Of a DNA stretch of 64,000 nt, positions 16,806 to 27,500 are shown one piece after another (within the stretch, counting starts at the first letter, position 1; each line of letters opens with the position of its first letter). Source of the DNA: Streptacidiphilus jiangxiensis (lineage in GTDB: Bacteria; Actinomycetota; Actinomycetes; Streptomycetales; Streptomycetaceae); assembly GCF_900109465.1 (NCBI RefSeq), contig NZ_FOAZ01000013.1, positions 200,910-264,909 of the forward strand. The letters are read 5' to 3'. Below the pieces are notes generated by a model. That model worked only from the letters and a program-made list of their open reading frames with translations. It had not been told where the DNA came from and ran no database searches. The translations under genes and the position numbers were made by a program.

Positions 16806-17240
16806 TCAGGCCTCGGGGCCGGTCAGCTGGCTGACGATGCCGAGCCGGTCCGGCAGGACGTTGTAGCGGACGACCTTGCCGTCGCGGACCGTGACGGTGC
16901 TGATGCTGCGGCCGCTGAAGGCGCGCCCGGTGCCCGGGACGCCGAAGATCGTGCCGGTGTGGACGCCCTTGATGGTCCAGAAGACGATCACACGGTCCCC
17001 GTCGCCCTCGGCGACCAGGTCGTCGACGGTGACCTGGAGGTCCTCGACGCTGTTCCAGAGCCACTCGGCGTGGAGGCGGAAGTCTTCGCGGGTTCCGCTG
17101 CCGCCGACGCCGACGCGGGTCTCGTCGGCGGCGTCCGCCGCGACGATCTCCGCCAGTGCGTCGAGGCTGCGTCCGTTGACGAAGTCCTCGAAGTAGCGGC
17201 GGGCGACGGTCTTGTTGCGGTCCAGCTGTTCGGTGCTCAA
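16806..17240 (-). CDS. SnoaL-like polyketide cyclase / ester-cyclase-family protein (144 aa)
   Basis: The TTG start at 17240 is supported by GAGGAG six bases upstream. The sequence has the SnoaL pattern: NKTVARRYFEDFVNGRSLDAL, EDFRLHAEWLWNSVEDLQVTVDDLVAEGDRVIVFWTIKG-type strands, and HTGTIFGVPGTGRAFSGRSISTVTVRDGKV. SnoaL performs an aldol cyclisation in aromatic polyketide pathways. In modular PKS clusters similar folds close pyran rings or open epoxides. It precedes the second NTF2-fold gene by 12 bases and follows the dehydrogenase, so these three form the likely post-PKS set. Confidence 0.8.
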   Translation of the reverse strand: MSTEQLDRNKTVARRYFEDFVNGRSLDALAEIVAADAADETRVGVGGSGTREDFRLHAEWLWNSVEDLQVTVDDLVAEGDGDRVIVFWTIKGVHTGTIFGVPGTGRAFSGRSISTVTVRDGKVVRYNVLPDRLGIVSQLTGPEA

Positions 17241-17283
17241 CTTCGCTCCTCTGTGGGGTGGGGTGGTGGCGTGCGCGGGTGTT

Positions 17284-18066
17284 TCAGCGGGTGGGGGCCG
17301 GCGGCGGGGGCAGGATGCCCCCGTTCGCGGACAGGCCCCCGTCGACCGGGACCGTGGCCCCGGTGACGTAGGAGGCGGCGGGCGAGGCGAGGAACCAGAC
17401 CACCTCGGCCTGCTCGCGCGGGTGCGACCAGCGCTGGGCGGGGATGCGCCGGGCGATGGCCTGTCCGAAGGCGGGGTCGGCGACCTGGGCGGCGGTCAGC
17501 GCGGTGACGGTGCCGCCCGGCGCGATGGCGTTGATCCGGATGTTCTGCGCGGCGTAGTCGACGGCCGTGCCGCGGACCAGGTTGACGATCGCGGCCTTGC
17601 TGGCGTTGTAGGCCCACGTGTCCGGGTCGCCGCGCAGGCCGGACACCGAGGAGGTGGCGATGATCGCCCCACCGCCCGCCGCCCGCAGGGCCGGCACGGC
17701 AGCGCGGATGCCGAGGACGACGCCGCGCAGGTTGACGGCGATCAGCCGGTCGAACCGCTCGATCGCACCCGGCGACTCCAGCGGCCCCGCGCCGCCGATG
17801 CCGGCGTTCAGCACGGCGGTGTCGAGGCGGCCGAACACCGCGAGCGCCAGCTCCACGGCGTCCCGGTTGGCCTGCTCCTCGGCGACGTCGCCGACGAGGG
17901 TGACGATGCCGTCGCCGAGGTCGGCGGCCAGCTTGGCCAGGCCGTCGGCCTGGACGTCGAGGGCGACGACGCGGTGTCCGCGTTCGTGGAAGAGGCGCGC
18001 GGTGGCCTCGCCGATGCCGGAGGCCGCTCCGGTGACGAGGACGACGGGCTGGGGGTCTGCGGTCAC
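17284..18066 (-). CDS. Short-chain dehydrogenase/reductase (post-PKS oxidoreductase)
   Basis: The protein has 260 residues from a GTG overlapping the PKS stop (GTGA). It shows the classical SDR pattern: cofactor motif TGAASGIG at residues 12-19, VVALDVQ ending in an acidic residue that favours NAD, NAG in VLNAGIGG, catalytic Ser in IIATSSVSG, and Tyr and Lys in AYNASKAA. The C-terminus [11 protein letters not shown] is also typical. As it is translationally coupled to the last PKS protein, it probably oxidises or reduces a hydroxyl or ketone of the released polyketide. The direction cannot be told from sequence. Confidence 0.88.
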   Translation of the reverse strand: MTADPQPVVLVTGAASGIGEATARLFHERGHRVVALDVQADGLAKLAADLGDGIVTLVGDVAEEQANRDAVELALAVFGRLDTAVLNAGIGGAGPLESPGAIERFDRLIAVNLRGVVLGIRAAVPALRAAGGGAIIATSSVSGLRGDPDTWAYNASKAAIVNLVRGTAVDYAAQNIRINAIAPGGTVTALTAAQVADPAFGQAIARRIPAQRWSHPREQAEVVWFLASPAASYVTGATVPVDGGLSANGGILPPPPAPTR

Positions 18067-21000
18067 TGCGGCGCTCCTGCCGGGTTCGGTTGCGGTGTTT
18101 CCAGGGCGGCCAGCCGGCGGCGGACCGCGGCGGCCGTGGTCGGAGTGTGCTGCTCCAGCAGCGTGAAGTGGTCGCCGGGGACATCGACGGTCTCCTGCGG
18201 GGCGACCGGCCAGTAGGCACGCCAGTCGTGACGACCCGTCGGGTCGACGACGGTGCCGCGCAGCGGGGTGTCGGCGCGCACCGAGAAGATGGGCGTGGTG
18301 ACAGGTTCCGGCTGCCAGTTGGCGAAGACGTTGTTGTAGCCGCCCATGGCGGTGAGGCTGGTGTCGCTCCAGACCATGTCGTAGGCCTCGATGCGGTCGA
18401 GCATCCCGGTGAGCATGGACGTCAGCCACCACTCCCGCATGCCCTCACGGACGGCGCTGTCGATCGGGTAGGAGTCGATGAGCGCCAGCGCGCGGGGCGC
18501 GCGGCCGTGCTCCTCCAGCCAGGCGGTGACCGCGTGCGCGACGCAGCCGCCCATGGAGCGGCCCGCGATCGCGAACGGGCGTTCCTCGCCCACGAGTTCG
18601 AGGACGGTCTCGCCGTGCAGCCGGATGAAGGTGTCCAGGTCCGCCGGGATCGGGTCCTTCGGCGACCAGCCGGTCGAGGGCAGCACGAACACGTCCCGTT
18701 CGCCCTGGAAGGCGTGGCCGAAGCGGGCGTACTCGTGCGGCCCGGAGATGGCGCTCAGGGCCGGGAAGCAGAGCAGGGCCGTCTCGGCCGGACCGGAGGC
18801 GAGGCGGATCGGTTCCTTGCGGTGGCGGTCGCGTTCCTCGGCGCCGAAGCGGCCGCGGAGCGCGGAGGCGACCCCGATGAGCGCGGAGGCGTCGGCGAAC
18901 CTTCCGTGGGCGGCGAGGCGGCGGTAGAGGGTGGAGAGGGGGTTGGCCGGGTCGTCGTCGGGTCCGGTCGGGACCTTGGACGCGGGTGTCTGGTCCGTCC
19001 CGGCCGTCCGGGCTGTCTGGAGTGCCTGGGCGTTCTCGGGCAGCAGCGTCAGCAGGTGCGTCGTCAGCTGGGCCGCGGTGGGGTGTTCGAAGGTGAGGGT
19101 CGGCGGGAGTCTCAGGCCGGTGGCCCGGCCGAGGGCGTTGCGCAGTTCCACGGCGCTGAGGGAGTCCAGGCCGAGGTCGTTGAACGGCCGCTCCGGTCCG
19201 ACCGAGGCCGGGTCCGCGGCAAGCACCTTCGCCACCTCGGCGCGGATCAGGTCGAGCAGCGCGCTCTCGCGCTGCTCGGGCGGGAGCGTGAGGAGGCGGG
19301 CGGCGGCGCCGGTGTCGGTGACCTCGCCACCGGCCCGGCGGCGGGCGGCGCGGGGCGGACGGACCAGGGAGCGCAGCAGTGGGGGCTGCGTCCCGGTGCT
19401 CCGCAGGACCGTCAGGTCGAGTGGGACGGGAGCGACCTGGGCAGCGGGCACGCCGGTCGCCCGGTCGAACAGTCGCACGCCGTCCGCGTCGGCGAGCGGT
19501 CGCAGGCCGGCGCGCTCGGCGCGGCGCAGGTCGGCGGCGGCGAGGTGCGCGGTGACGCCACTGGGCGTGGCCCACTGGCCCCACGCCAGCGCCTGGCCCG
19601 GCAGCCCGTCCGCCCGGCGGCGGGCGGCGAGGCCGTCGAGGAAGGCGTTGGCGGCGCTGTAGGAGCCCTGGCCCGGGCCGCCCAGCAGCGCGGCGACGGA
19701 GGAGTACAGCACGAAGGCGTCCAGATCCTGGTCGGCCGTCAGCTCGTGCAGGTGCCAAGCGGCGTCGGCCTTGGCGCGCAGGACGGCGTCGAGACGCTCG
19801 GGGGTCAGGTCGAGGGCCAGTCCGTCGTCGACGACACCGGCGGTGTGGACGACGGCGGACAGCGGGTGCTCGGCCGGGACGCTCGCGAGCAGCGCGGCGA
19901 GCGCGGCACGGTCAGCGACGTCGACGGCCTCGATCCTGGTCTGCGCGCCGAGCGAGTCCAGGTCCTCGGCGAGCTGCTGGGCGCCCGGCGCGTCGGCACC
20001 GCCACGCGAGACGAGCAGCAGGTGCCGCACGCCGTGCTCGGCTGCCAGACGGCGAGCCAGCAGGCCGCCGAGCACGCCGGTGCCGCCGGTGACGAGCACG
20101 GTGCCTTCCGCGCTCCAGCGCGGCGCGACGCCCGGCTGCGGAGCGGCGCGGACGAGGCGGGGTACGAGGGCCACGCCGTGCGGCCGGAGCGCGAGTTGCG
20201 TCTCGCCTGCGGCGAGGGCGGCTGCGGCGGCGGCACGGATCGCGGCCTCGTCGACGCTTTCCGGGCCGTCCGTGGTGTCCACGAGCACGAGGCGGTCGGG
20301 GTGCTCGCTCGCGGCGGAACGCAGCAGTCCGAGCACGGCGGCCGCGACCGGGTCGGGCCGCTCCCCCGGCAACGCCGGGACGGCCGAGCGGGTGACGAAC
20401 ACGAACGGGTGCTGCGCGCCCTCGGTGAGGTGCTCGCGCAGCTGGTCGAGCGTGCGCGCGAGGGCGTCACGCAGCGCCTGCGGGGTGGCCCCGGCCTGAG
20501 GGGTGCCTTCGGGCGCCTCGGCGGTGCTGCCCTCGGCGGTGCCGGACAGCACCGGAACGGGCCAGGCGGAACCGGTCCGGGCGGGTGGCGCCGATCCCGG
20601 CTCTGCCTGGCTTTCGCCCTCCCGGGCGGTGTCGGCCGGGCCAGGATCGCGCGGCGCAGCCGCAGCCTGGGCGGGGTCGGCCCAGGCGATGCCCGCCTCG
20701 GCCGCGCGGCCCGCGTACAGGACCGGGGTGTCCGGCGGGAGCGGGATGACCGTGGGCGCAGCAACCAGTGGGCGCCACTCGACGGTGAACAGGTCGTCGG
20801 CCGTCGCGGCGAGCTGCGCCGCCGTCAGCAGGCGGGCGCGCAGGGCTGTGACGGAGACGACCGGCGCGCCGTGCTCGTCGAACCCGTCGACGGCGATCGA
20901 CTCGGCGCCGGTACGGCGCAGGCGGACCCGAAGGCGCTCCGCACCGACGGCGTACAGGGTGACGCCCTCGTAGGCGAAGGGCAGCCGGCTGCTGCCGGAC

Positions 21001-24000
21001 GGGGTGTCCCGCAGGTCGGCGTGGGCGGTGACGTGGACGGCGGCGTCCAGCAGGGCCGGGTGGACGCCGAAGCGGGCGGCTGCCGCGCGCTGCGCCTGCG
21101 GGAGCTCGACCTCGGCGTAGTAGATGCCGTCGTCGGCGCGCCAGGCCGCCTGGAGGCCGCGGAACGCCGGGCCGTAGGCGAGGCCGGCGGCGGCGAGCTC
21201 GGAGTAGACCTCCGCCACCGCGACCGACTCGGCCCCGTCGGGAGGCCAGGCGCCGAGGTCCGCGGGACCTGTCTCTGCAGCGGCTTCCAGCACCCCGGAG
21301 GCGTGCCGGGTCCACTCGTCCGCCGTGCCTGCCGCGTCTGCCGCGGCGGGACGGGAGTGGAGGGCGACCACGCGTCCGCCGTCCTCCTCCGCCGGGCCGA
21401 CCGTCACCTGCAACAGGACCGCGCCCACCTCCGGCAGAGGCAGCGGCGCCTCGACGACCAGTTCGCGCAGCCGCGGCGAGCCCAGTTCCTCACCCACCCG
21501 GATGGCGAGGTCGATCAGCGCCGTACCGGGCACGATGGCCACGCCCTGGACCGCGTGGTCGGCCAGCCAGCCGTGGCTGCGGCGCGAGAGCGTGCCGCTG
21601 AGGGTGAGCGTGTCGGCGTCCGGGAGGTAGCTGAGCGTGCCCAGCAGTGGATGGTCCACGCCACCCGCGCCCGGCGCGGCGCCCGCGCGACGCGGCTCCA
21701 GCCAGAAGCGGCGCCGCTGGAACGGGTAGGTGGGCAGGGCGACGGGCCGCCGCGGGGCGTCGCCGAACAGCGGTGTCCAGTCGACGTGGTGACCGCCCGC
21801 GTACAGCTCGCCGAGCGCGCCGAGGAAGGTGCTCGGCTCGGGCCGGTCGCGTCGCAGCACGGACGTGACGCCCGCCTCCGGCAGGACGGCGGCGACGTGC
21901 GGCGTCAGGGAGGCGTCCGGGCCGAGCTCGACCACGGTGGTGGCCACGCCGTCGGCCAGCGCCAGCACCGCGTCGGCGAACCGGACGGGCTCGCGCACCT
22001 GCCGGGCCCAGTAGCGCGGGTCGGCGAGCTCCTCGGCGGTGGCCGGTCGGCCCGTCAGCGTGGAGACCAGCGGGATCGTGGGCGCGCCGAACCTCAGCCC
22101 GGCCGCGACCGTGGCCAACTCGTCCAGCATCGGGTCCATCCGGGCCGAGTGGAACGCGTGGCTGACGGTCAGTCGCCGGGTGCGCCGACCGCGCTCGGCG
22201 AGGGCGGCGGTGATCCGCGCGACCTCGTCCTCCTCGCCGGAGACCACGACGGCGGTCGGGCCGTTGACGGCGGCGATGCCCGCCCGTTCCCCCGCGCGCG
22301 CCAGCAGCTCGCGCACCTCCGCCTCGGTCGCCTCGACGGCCGCCATCGCCCCACCCGCCGGAAGCCGCTGCATCAGCCCGGCGCGGGCGGCGACCAGACG
22401 GGCGGCGTCCGCGAGCGCGAGGACGCCCGCGACGTGGGCCGCCGCCAGCTCGCCGACCGAGTGTCCGGCCACCGCGTCCACTCGCAGACCGAAGGACTCC
22501 AGCAGCCGGAACAGCGCCACCTCGACCGCGAAGAGCGCGGGCTGCGTCATCCCTGTGTCGTCCAGTCCGGCACCGGTCGCCAGGGCCTCGCGCAGCGAGC
22601 CGTCGAGCAGCGGGTCCAGCTCGGCCAGGACCTCCTCGAAGGCCTTCGCGAACACCGGGTGGGCGGCGGCCAGTTCCGCGCCCATCCCGGCGCGCTGGCT
22701 GCCCTGCCCGGAGAAGACGTAGGCGAGCCGTCCGCCTGTCGCCGCCTCGGGCAGGGGCGTCTGTCCGGACGCCAGAGCGCCGAGCCGGGCCACCAACTCG
22801 GTCCGGTCCGCGGCCACCACCACGGCGCGGTCACCCAGCCGGGTACGGCGGGTGATCAGGGTGTGGGCGACGTCGGCGAGTTCCGGCGCCTGCGGCGCTT
22901 CGAGCAGCGCCGCCAGCCGACGCGCCTGGTCACGTAGCGCGGGGCCGGAGCGGGCGGACAGCACGAACGGCAGCGGACCCGTGACCGCCCGCGGTGCCTC
23001 GTCCGCGGACGACGGCTCCTCGTCTGCCTGCTCCACGATCACGTGGGCGTTGGTGCCGCTCGCGCCGAAGGCCGACACGCCGATCCGGCGCGGCCCCTCG
23101 GTCTGCGGCCAGGTCCGCTGCTCGGTCAGCAGCTTGACCGTTCCGGCGGACCAGTCGACGATCGGGGTCGGCTCGTCCGCGTGCAGGGTGCGGGGCAGCA
23201 CGCCGGCGCGCAGCGCCAGGACGCTCTTGATGACGCCCGCCACGCCCGCCGCCGCTTGCGTGTGGCCGATGTTGGACTTGAGCGAGCCGAGCCACAGCGG
23301 GGTCTCGCGGCTGCGGCCCTCGCCGTAGACGGCAGTGATCGCCTCGGCCTCGATCGGGTCTCCGAGCCTGGTGCCGGTGCCGTGGGCCTCGACCGCCTGC
23401 ACGTCGCCCGCCGCGAGCCGGGCCGAGGCGAGCGCCTGGCGCAGCACGCGCTGCTGGGCGGGACCGCTGGGCGCGGTCAGGCCGTTGGACGCGCCGTCCT
23501 GGTTGACGGCCGAGCCACGCACCACCGCCAGCACCGGATGCCCGTTGCGGCGCGCGTCGGAGAGCCGTTCCAGCAGCAGTACACCGACGCCCTCGGCCCA
23601 GCCGGTCCCATCGGCCCCCGCCCCGAACGCCTTGCAGCGGCCGTCCGGGGCGAGGCCGCGCTGCCGCGAGAACTCGACGAAACCCTGCGCGGTCGCCATG
23701 ATGCTGGCGCCGCCCGCCAGCGCGAGGTCGCTCTCGCCGCTGCGCAGCGACTGCGCGGCCAGGTGGACGGCGACGAGCGAGGAGGAGCAGGCGGTGTCGA
23801 CGGTGATCGCAGGGCCTTCGAGGCCGAAGGTGTAGGCGATTCGGCCGGAGGCGACGCTGTCGAGGCCGCCGATGCCGAGGTAGCCCTCCAGGTCGGCGGG
23901 CGCGTCCTCCAGCCGGGGTGTGTAGTCGCTGCCCGCGATGCCGGCGAAGACGGCGGTGCGGCTGCCGCGCAGGCCGGTCGGGTCGATCCCGGCGCGCTCG

Positions 24001-24416
24001 ATCGCCTCCCAGGCGGTCTCCAGCAGCAGCCGGTGCTGGGGGTCGGCAGCCAGGGCCTCGCGGGGCGAGATGCCGAAGAACTCCGGGTCGAAGGCGGCGG
24101 CGTCGACGAAGCCGCCGTGCCGGGTGTAGCTGGTGCCGGTGTGCTCGGGGTCGGGGTGGTAGAGCGCGTCGAGATCCCAACCGCGGTCGTCGGGGAACTC
24201 GGTGACGGCGTCGCGCCCGTCGAGGACGAGCTGCCACAGGGCCTCGGGGCTTTGCACGCCGCCCGGCAGGCGGCAGGCCATGCCGACGACGGCGACGGGT
24301 TCGCGGCGGGCCGACTCCAGGTCCTGGAGCCGGCGGGTGATCTGCCGGTTCTCGGCGACGGCCCGGCGCAGGTACTCGCGCAGCCGGGTCGCGTCCGCGG
24401 GCGGTGCGGTGGTCAT
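18063..24416 (-). CDS. Type I PKS, module 5 with thioesterase (KS-AT-DH-KR-ACP-TE)
   Basis: The protein has 2117 residues. An N-terminal coiled docking helix (about residues 8-38) is followed by KS with Cys210 in TACSSSL. The AT has Ser653 in GHSVGE and the HAFH motif at 753-756, which marks malonyl-CoA choice. The DH has His954 in [10 protein letters not shown] and the [10 protein letters not shown] half-site, so it looks active. The KR has Tyr1586 and the VDD form of the B-type LDD motif. The ACP has Ser1752 in GLDSL. The TE has Ser1954 in GRSMGG, Asp1981 and His2083. Module 5 should add an acetate unit, make an alpha-beta alkene and release the chain by hydrolysis or lactonisation. The stop overlaps the dehydrogenase start, and GAAGGAAGAG precedes the ATG. 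Confidence 0.95.
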   Translation of the reverse strand: MTTAPPADATRLREYLRRAVAENRQITRRLQDLESARREPVAVVGMACRLPGGVQSPEALWQLVLDGRDAVTEFPDDRGWDLDALYHPDPEHTGTSYTRHGGFVDAAAFDPEFFGISPREALAADPQHRLLLETAWEAIERAGIDPTGLRGSRTAVFAGIAGSDYTPRLEDAPADLEGYLGIGGLDSVASGRIAYTFGLEGPAITVDTACSSSLVAVHLAAQSLRSGESDLALAGGASIMATAQGFVEFSRQRGLAPDGRCKAFGAGADGTGWAEGVGVLLLERLSDARRNGHPVLAVVRGSAVNQDGASNGLTAPSGPAQQRVLRQALASARLAAGDVQAVEAHGTGTRLGDPIEAEAITAVYGEGRSRETPLWLGSLKSNIGHTQAAAGVAGVIKSVLALRAGVLPRTLHADEPTPIVDWSAGTVKLLTEQRTWPQTEGPRRIGVSAFGASGTNAHVIVEQADEEPSSADEAPRAVTGPLPFVLSARSGPALRDQARRLAALLEAPQAPELADVAHTLITRRTRLGDRAVVVAADRTELVARLGALASGQTPLPEAATGGRLAYVFSGQGSQRAGMGAELAAAHPVFAKAFEEVLAELDPLLDGSLREALATGAGLDDTGMTQPALFAVEVALFRLLESFGLRVDAVAGHSVGELAAAHVAGVLALADAARLVAARAGLMQRLPAGGAMAAVEATEAEVRELLARAGERAGIAAVNGPTAVVVSGEEDEVARITAALAERGRRTRRLTVSHAFHSARMDPMLDELATVAAGLRFGAPTIPLVSTLTGRPATAEELADPRYWARQVREPVRFADAVLALADGVATTVVELGPDASLTPHVAAVLPEAGVTSVLRRDRPEPSTFLGALGELYAGGHHVDWTPLFGDAPRRPVALPTYPFQRRRFWLEPRRAGAAPGAGGVDHPLLGTLSYLPDADTLTLSGTLSRRSHGWLADHAVQGVAIVPGTALIDLAIRVGEELGSPRLRELVVEAPLPLPEVGAVLLQVTVGPAEEDGGRVVALHSRPAAADAAGTADEWTRHASGVLEAAAETGPADLGAWPPDGAESVAVAEVYSELAAAGLAYGPAFRGLQAAWRADDGIYYAEVELPQAQRAAAARFGVHPALLDAAVHVTAHADLRDTPSGSSRLPFAYEGVTLYAVGAERLRVRLRRTGAESIAVDGFDEHGAPVVSVTALRARLLTAAQLAATADDLFTVEWRPLVAAPTVIPLPPDTPVLYAGRAAEAGIAWADPAQAAAAPRDPGPADTAREGESQAEPGSAPPARTGSAWPVPVLSGTAEGSTAEAPEGTPQAGATPQALRDALARTLDQLREHLTEGAQHPFVFVTRSAVPALPGERPDPVAAAVLGLLRSAASEHPDRLVLVDTTDGPESVDEAAIRAAAAAALAAGETQLALRPHGVALVPRLVRAAPQPGVAPRWSAEGTVLVTGGTGVLGGLLARRLAAEHGVRHLLLVSRGGADAPGAQQLAEDLDSLGAQTRIEAVDVADRAALAALLASVPAEHPLSAVVHTAGVVDDGLALDLTPERLDAVLRAKADAAWHLHELTADQDLDAFVLYSSVAALLGGPGQGSYSAANAFLDGLAARRRADGLPGQALAWGQWATPSGVTAHLAAADLRRAERAGLRPLADADGVRLFDRATGVPAAQVAPVPLDLTVLRSTGTQPPLLRSLVRPPRAARRRAGGEVTDTGAAARLLTLPPEQRESALLDLIRAEVAKVLAADPASVGPERPFNDLGLDSLSAVELRNALGRATGLRLPPTLTFEHPTAAQLTTHLLTLLPENAQALQTARTAGTDQTPASKVPTGPDDDPANPLSTLYRRLAAHGRFADASALIGVASALRGRFGAEERDRHRKEPIRLASGPAETALLCFPALSAISGPHEYARFGHAFQGERDVFVLPSTGWSPKDPIPADLDTFIRLHGETVLELVGEERPFAIAGRSMGGCVAHAVTAWLEEHGRAPRALALIDSYPIDSAVREGMREWWLTSMLTGMLDRIEAYDMVWSDTSLTAMGGYNNVFANWQPEPVTTPIFSVRADTPLRGTVVDPTGRHDWRAYWPVAPQETVDVPGDHFTLLEQHTPTTAAAVRRRLAALETPQPNPAGAPQ
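23427..23570 (-). repeat. 144-bp segment of module 5 KS identical to module 4 KS
   Basis: Bases 23427-23570 are identical, without a mismatch that I could find, to 26856-26999 in the module 4 KS. The segment encodes the KS region around [21 protein letters not shown]. Flanking sequence diverges on both sides. Recent gene conversion or duplication between modules explains it best. Confidence 0.8.
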
Positions 24417-24503
24417 GACGGTGGGTCTCTTCCTTCGGTGACGTGCGGGGCGGCGGAGGGTTCGCGGTCGCGGACGGGTTTCGCGCGCAGGTTCGCGGAC
24501 GGG

Positions 24504-27500
24504 TCAGAACGGTTCGGCGCTGCGGTCCAGAAACTCGAACAGCTCCTCGTCCGAAGCGGTCTCCAGGTCCAGTTCGTCCTCGGGTGAGAGGCCGCCGGGC
24601 GCGTCCCAGCGGTCGACGAGGGTGCGCAGCTGGGCGAGCAGTGCCTCGCGTGCCTCGGTGTCGGCGTCGGCGTCGAGTGCCAGTTCGAGGGCGGCGAGGG
24701 AGGCGTTGGTGCCGGGCAGGCCGCCGTTCTCCTCGATGGCGAGGCGTTCGGTGAGCCAGCCGGCCAGGTCCTGCGCGCTCGGATGGTCGAAGACCAGCGT
24801 CGCGGGCAGGTCGAGGCCGCTGGCCGCGCCGATGCGGTTGCGCAGCTCCACCGCCGTGAGGGAGGTGAGGCCGAGGTCGCGGAAGGCGCGGTCCGCGGCG
24901 ACGCCGGAGGCGCCGGTGTGGCCGAGGACGACCGCGGCTTCGGCGCGCACCAGCTCCAGCAGCAGGTCCTGGCGTGCGTCCGGTTCGGGGCGGGCGTCGA
25001 GCAGTTCCCGCCAGGGGGCACGGTTGGCCCGCGTGTGGGTGTCGCCGATCCCGCCCGCGACGGTGCTGTTGGACACGACCGCGTCCAGCCAGTACCGCTC
25101 GCGCTGGAACGGGTAGGTGGGCAGCGCCACCGGGCGCGGCCGCGCGGTGGCGAGCAGACCGGCCCAGTCGACGCGGACTCCGCGCACCGACAGCTCGGCC
25201 GCCGACAGCAGGAACCGTTCCAGGCCGCCGTGGTCGCGGCGGAGCGTGCCGACGACGACCGACGTCTTCGCCGTGCCGGCCCCCTCCAGGGTCTCCTGGA
25301 GCGGGACGGCCAGCACCGGGTGGGCGCTGATCTCGACGAAGGCCCGGAAGCCCGCGTCCGCGAGGGCGCGCACCGCCTCCTCGAAGCGCACGGTCTCGCG
25401 CAGGTTGGCGACCCAGTACCCGGCGTCGAGCGCGTCGCCGTCCTGCCACTGCCCGGTGACGGTGGACAGCAGCGGCACGGTACCGGTGCGCGGCGCCACC
25501 GGGCCCAGCAGGTCCAGCAGTTCGCCTCGCAGCTCCTCGACGTGCGGGGAGTGGGAGGCGTAGTCGACGGCCACGAGCCGGGCACGGACCTCCTCCGCCC
25601 GGTACTCGGCGACGAGCACGGCGACTGCCGTCGCGTCGCCGGAGAACACCACGGAGGACGGCCCGTTGACGACGGCGACGGACAGGGCGCCGGCGCGGCC
25701 CGCGATACGGCGTTCCACCTCGTCGGCGGGCAGCGGTACGGCGGCCATGCCGCCGCGTCCGGCCAGGGCGAGCAGCGCGCGGCTGCGCAGCGCGACCACG
25801 CGGGCGCCGTCCTCCAGGCTGAGCGCGCCGGCGACGACGGCCGCGGCGATCTCGCCCTGGCTGTGGCCGACGACGGCGTCGGGCTCGACGCCGTGGGCCC
25901 GCCACAGTTCGGCCAGCGCCACCATGACGGCCCACAGCGCGGGTTGGACCACGTCGACGCGGTCCAGGCCGGGCGCGCCCGGGACGCCGCGCAGCACGTC
26001 GAGCAGCGACCAGTCGGTGTGCGGGCGCAGCGCCTCGGCGCAGCGTCGCAGGGCGTCGGCGAACTGCGGGGCGCTGTCGAGGAGCCCGACGGCCATGCCG
26101 GCCCACTGCGAGCCCTGACCGGGGAAGACGAAGGCAATCTTGCCGTCGACGTCCGCCGTCCCGGTGACCAGGCCCGGCGCGGGCAGGCCGGCCGCCAGGG
26201 CGTGCAGGCCCTCCGGAGCGTCGCCGACCAGGACGGCGCGCTCCGGGAAAGCCGTCCGGGTGGTGACCAGCGCGTGGGCGACGTCGACAGGACGCGGCGC
26301 GTCGGGCTCCTCGCCTTCGACCAGATCGGTGATCAGGTCGGCGATGCGGTCGGCCTGGTGGCGCAGGGCCTGCGGCGTGCGGGCCGAGAGCACCCACGGC
26401 ACCACCGCGGGCGCGTCCGCCTCCGGCGCCGGTGCCGGTGCGGGCTGCGGCGGGGCCTGCTCAATGATGACGTGGGCGTTGGTTCCACTCACACCGAAGG
26501 AGGAGACGCCCGCGCGCAGCGGCCTGGTACGGCTGGGCCAGGGCCGCGCCTCGGTCAGCAGCCGGACCTGGCCCGCCTCCCAGTCGACGTGCGGGGTGGG
26601 CTCGTCCACGTGCAGGGTCCGGGGCAGCAGGCCGTGCCGCAGCGCCTGAACCATCTTGATGACGCCGACGGCTCCGGCGGCGGCCTGGGTGTGGCCGACG
26701 TTGGACTTGAGCGAGCCGAGCCAGAGCGGGTCGTCCTCGGGCCGTTCCTGACCGTAGACGGCGAGCAGCGCCTGGGCCTCGATCGGGTCGCCGAGCCGGG
26801 TGCCGGTGCCGTGGCCCTCGACGGCGTCGACCTGGTCCGGTGTCAGGCCGGAGGCGGCGAGCGCCTGGCGCAGCACGCGCTGCTGGGCGGGACCGCTGGG
26901 CGCGGTCAGGCCGTTGGACGCGCCGTCCTGGTTGACGGCCGAGCCACGCACCACCGCCAGCACCGGATGCCCGTTGCGGCGCGCGTCGGAGAGCCGTTCG
27001 ACCAGCAGCACGCCCACGCCCTCGCCCCAGCCGGTGCCGTCGGCGCCGGCCGCGTAGGCCTTGCAGCGGCCGTCGGCCGACAGGGCGCGCTGGCGGGAGA
27101 ACTCGACGAACGTGGTCGGCGTGGACATCACCGCGACGCCCCCGGCGAGCGCCAGGTCGCACTCGCCGCTGCGCAGCGACTGGGCGGCCAGGTGCAGCGC
27201 GACCAGGGAGGAGGAGCAGGCGGTGTCGACGGTGACTGCCGGGCCCTCGAAGCCGAAGGTGTAGGAGACGCGTCCGGAGGCGACACTGCCGGCGCTGCCG
27301 TTGCTGAGCCAGCCCTCCAGCTCGGCCGGGATCTCCCGGACCCGGGGCGCGTAGTCGTGGTACATCAGCCCGGCGAAGACGCCGGTGCGGCTGCCGCGCA
27401 GGGTGGTGGGGTCGATGCCGGCGCTCTCCAGCGCCTCCCAGCCGGTCTCCAGCAGCAGGCGCTGCTGCGGGTCGGTGGCCAGCGCCTCGCGCGGGGAGAT

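Noticed and set aside
24850..24870. Module 4 ACP considered inactive because the motif is GLTSL rather than GLDSL
   Set aside because: The phosphopantetheine Ser4208 is present, and variation at the Asp position is tolerated in carrier domains.
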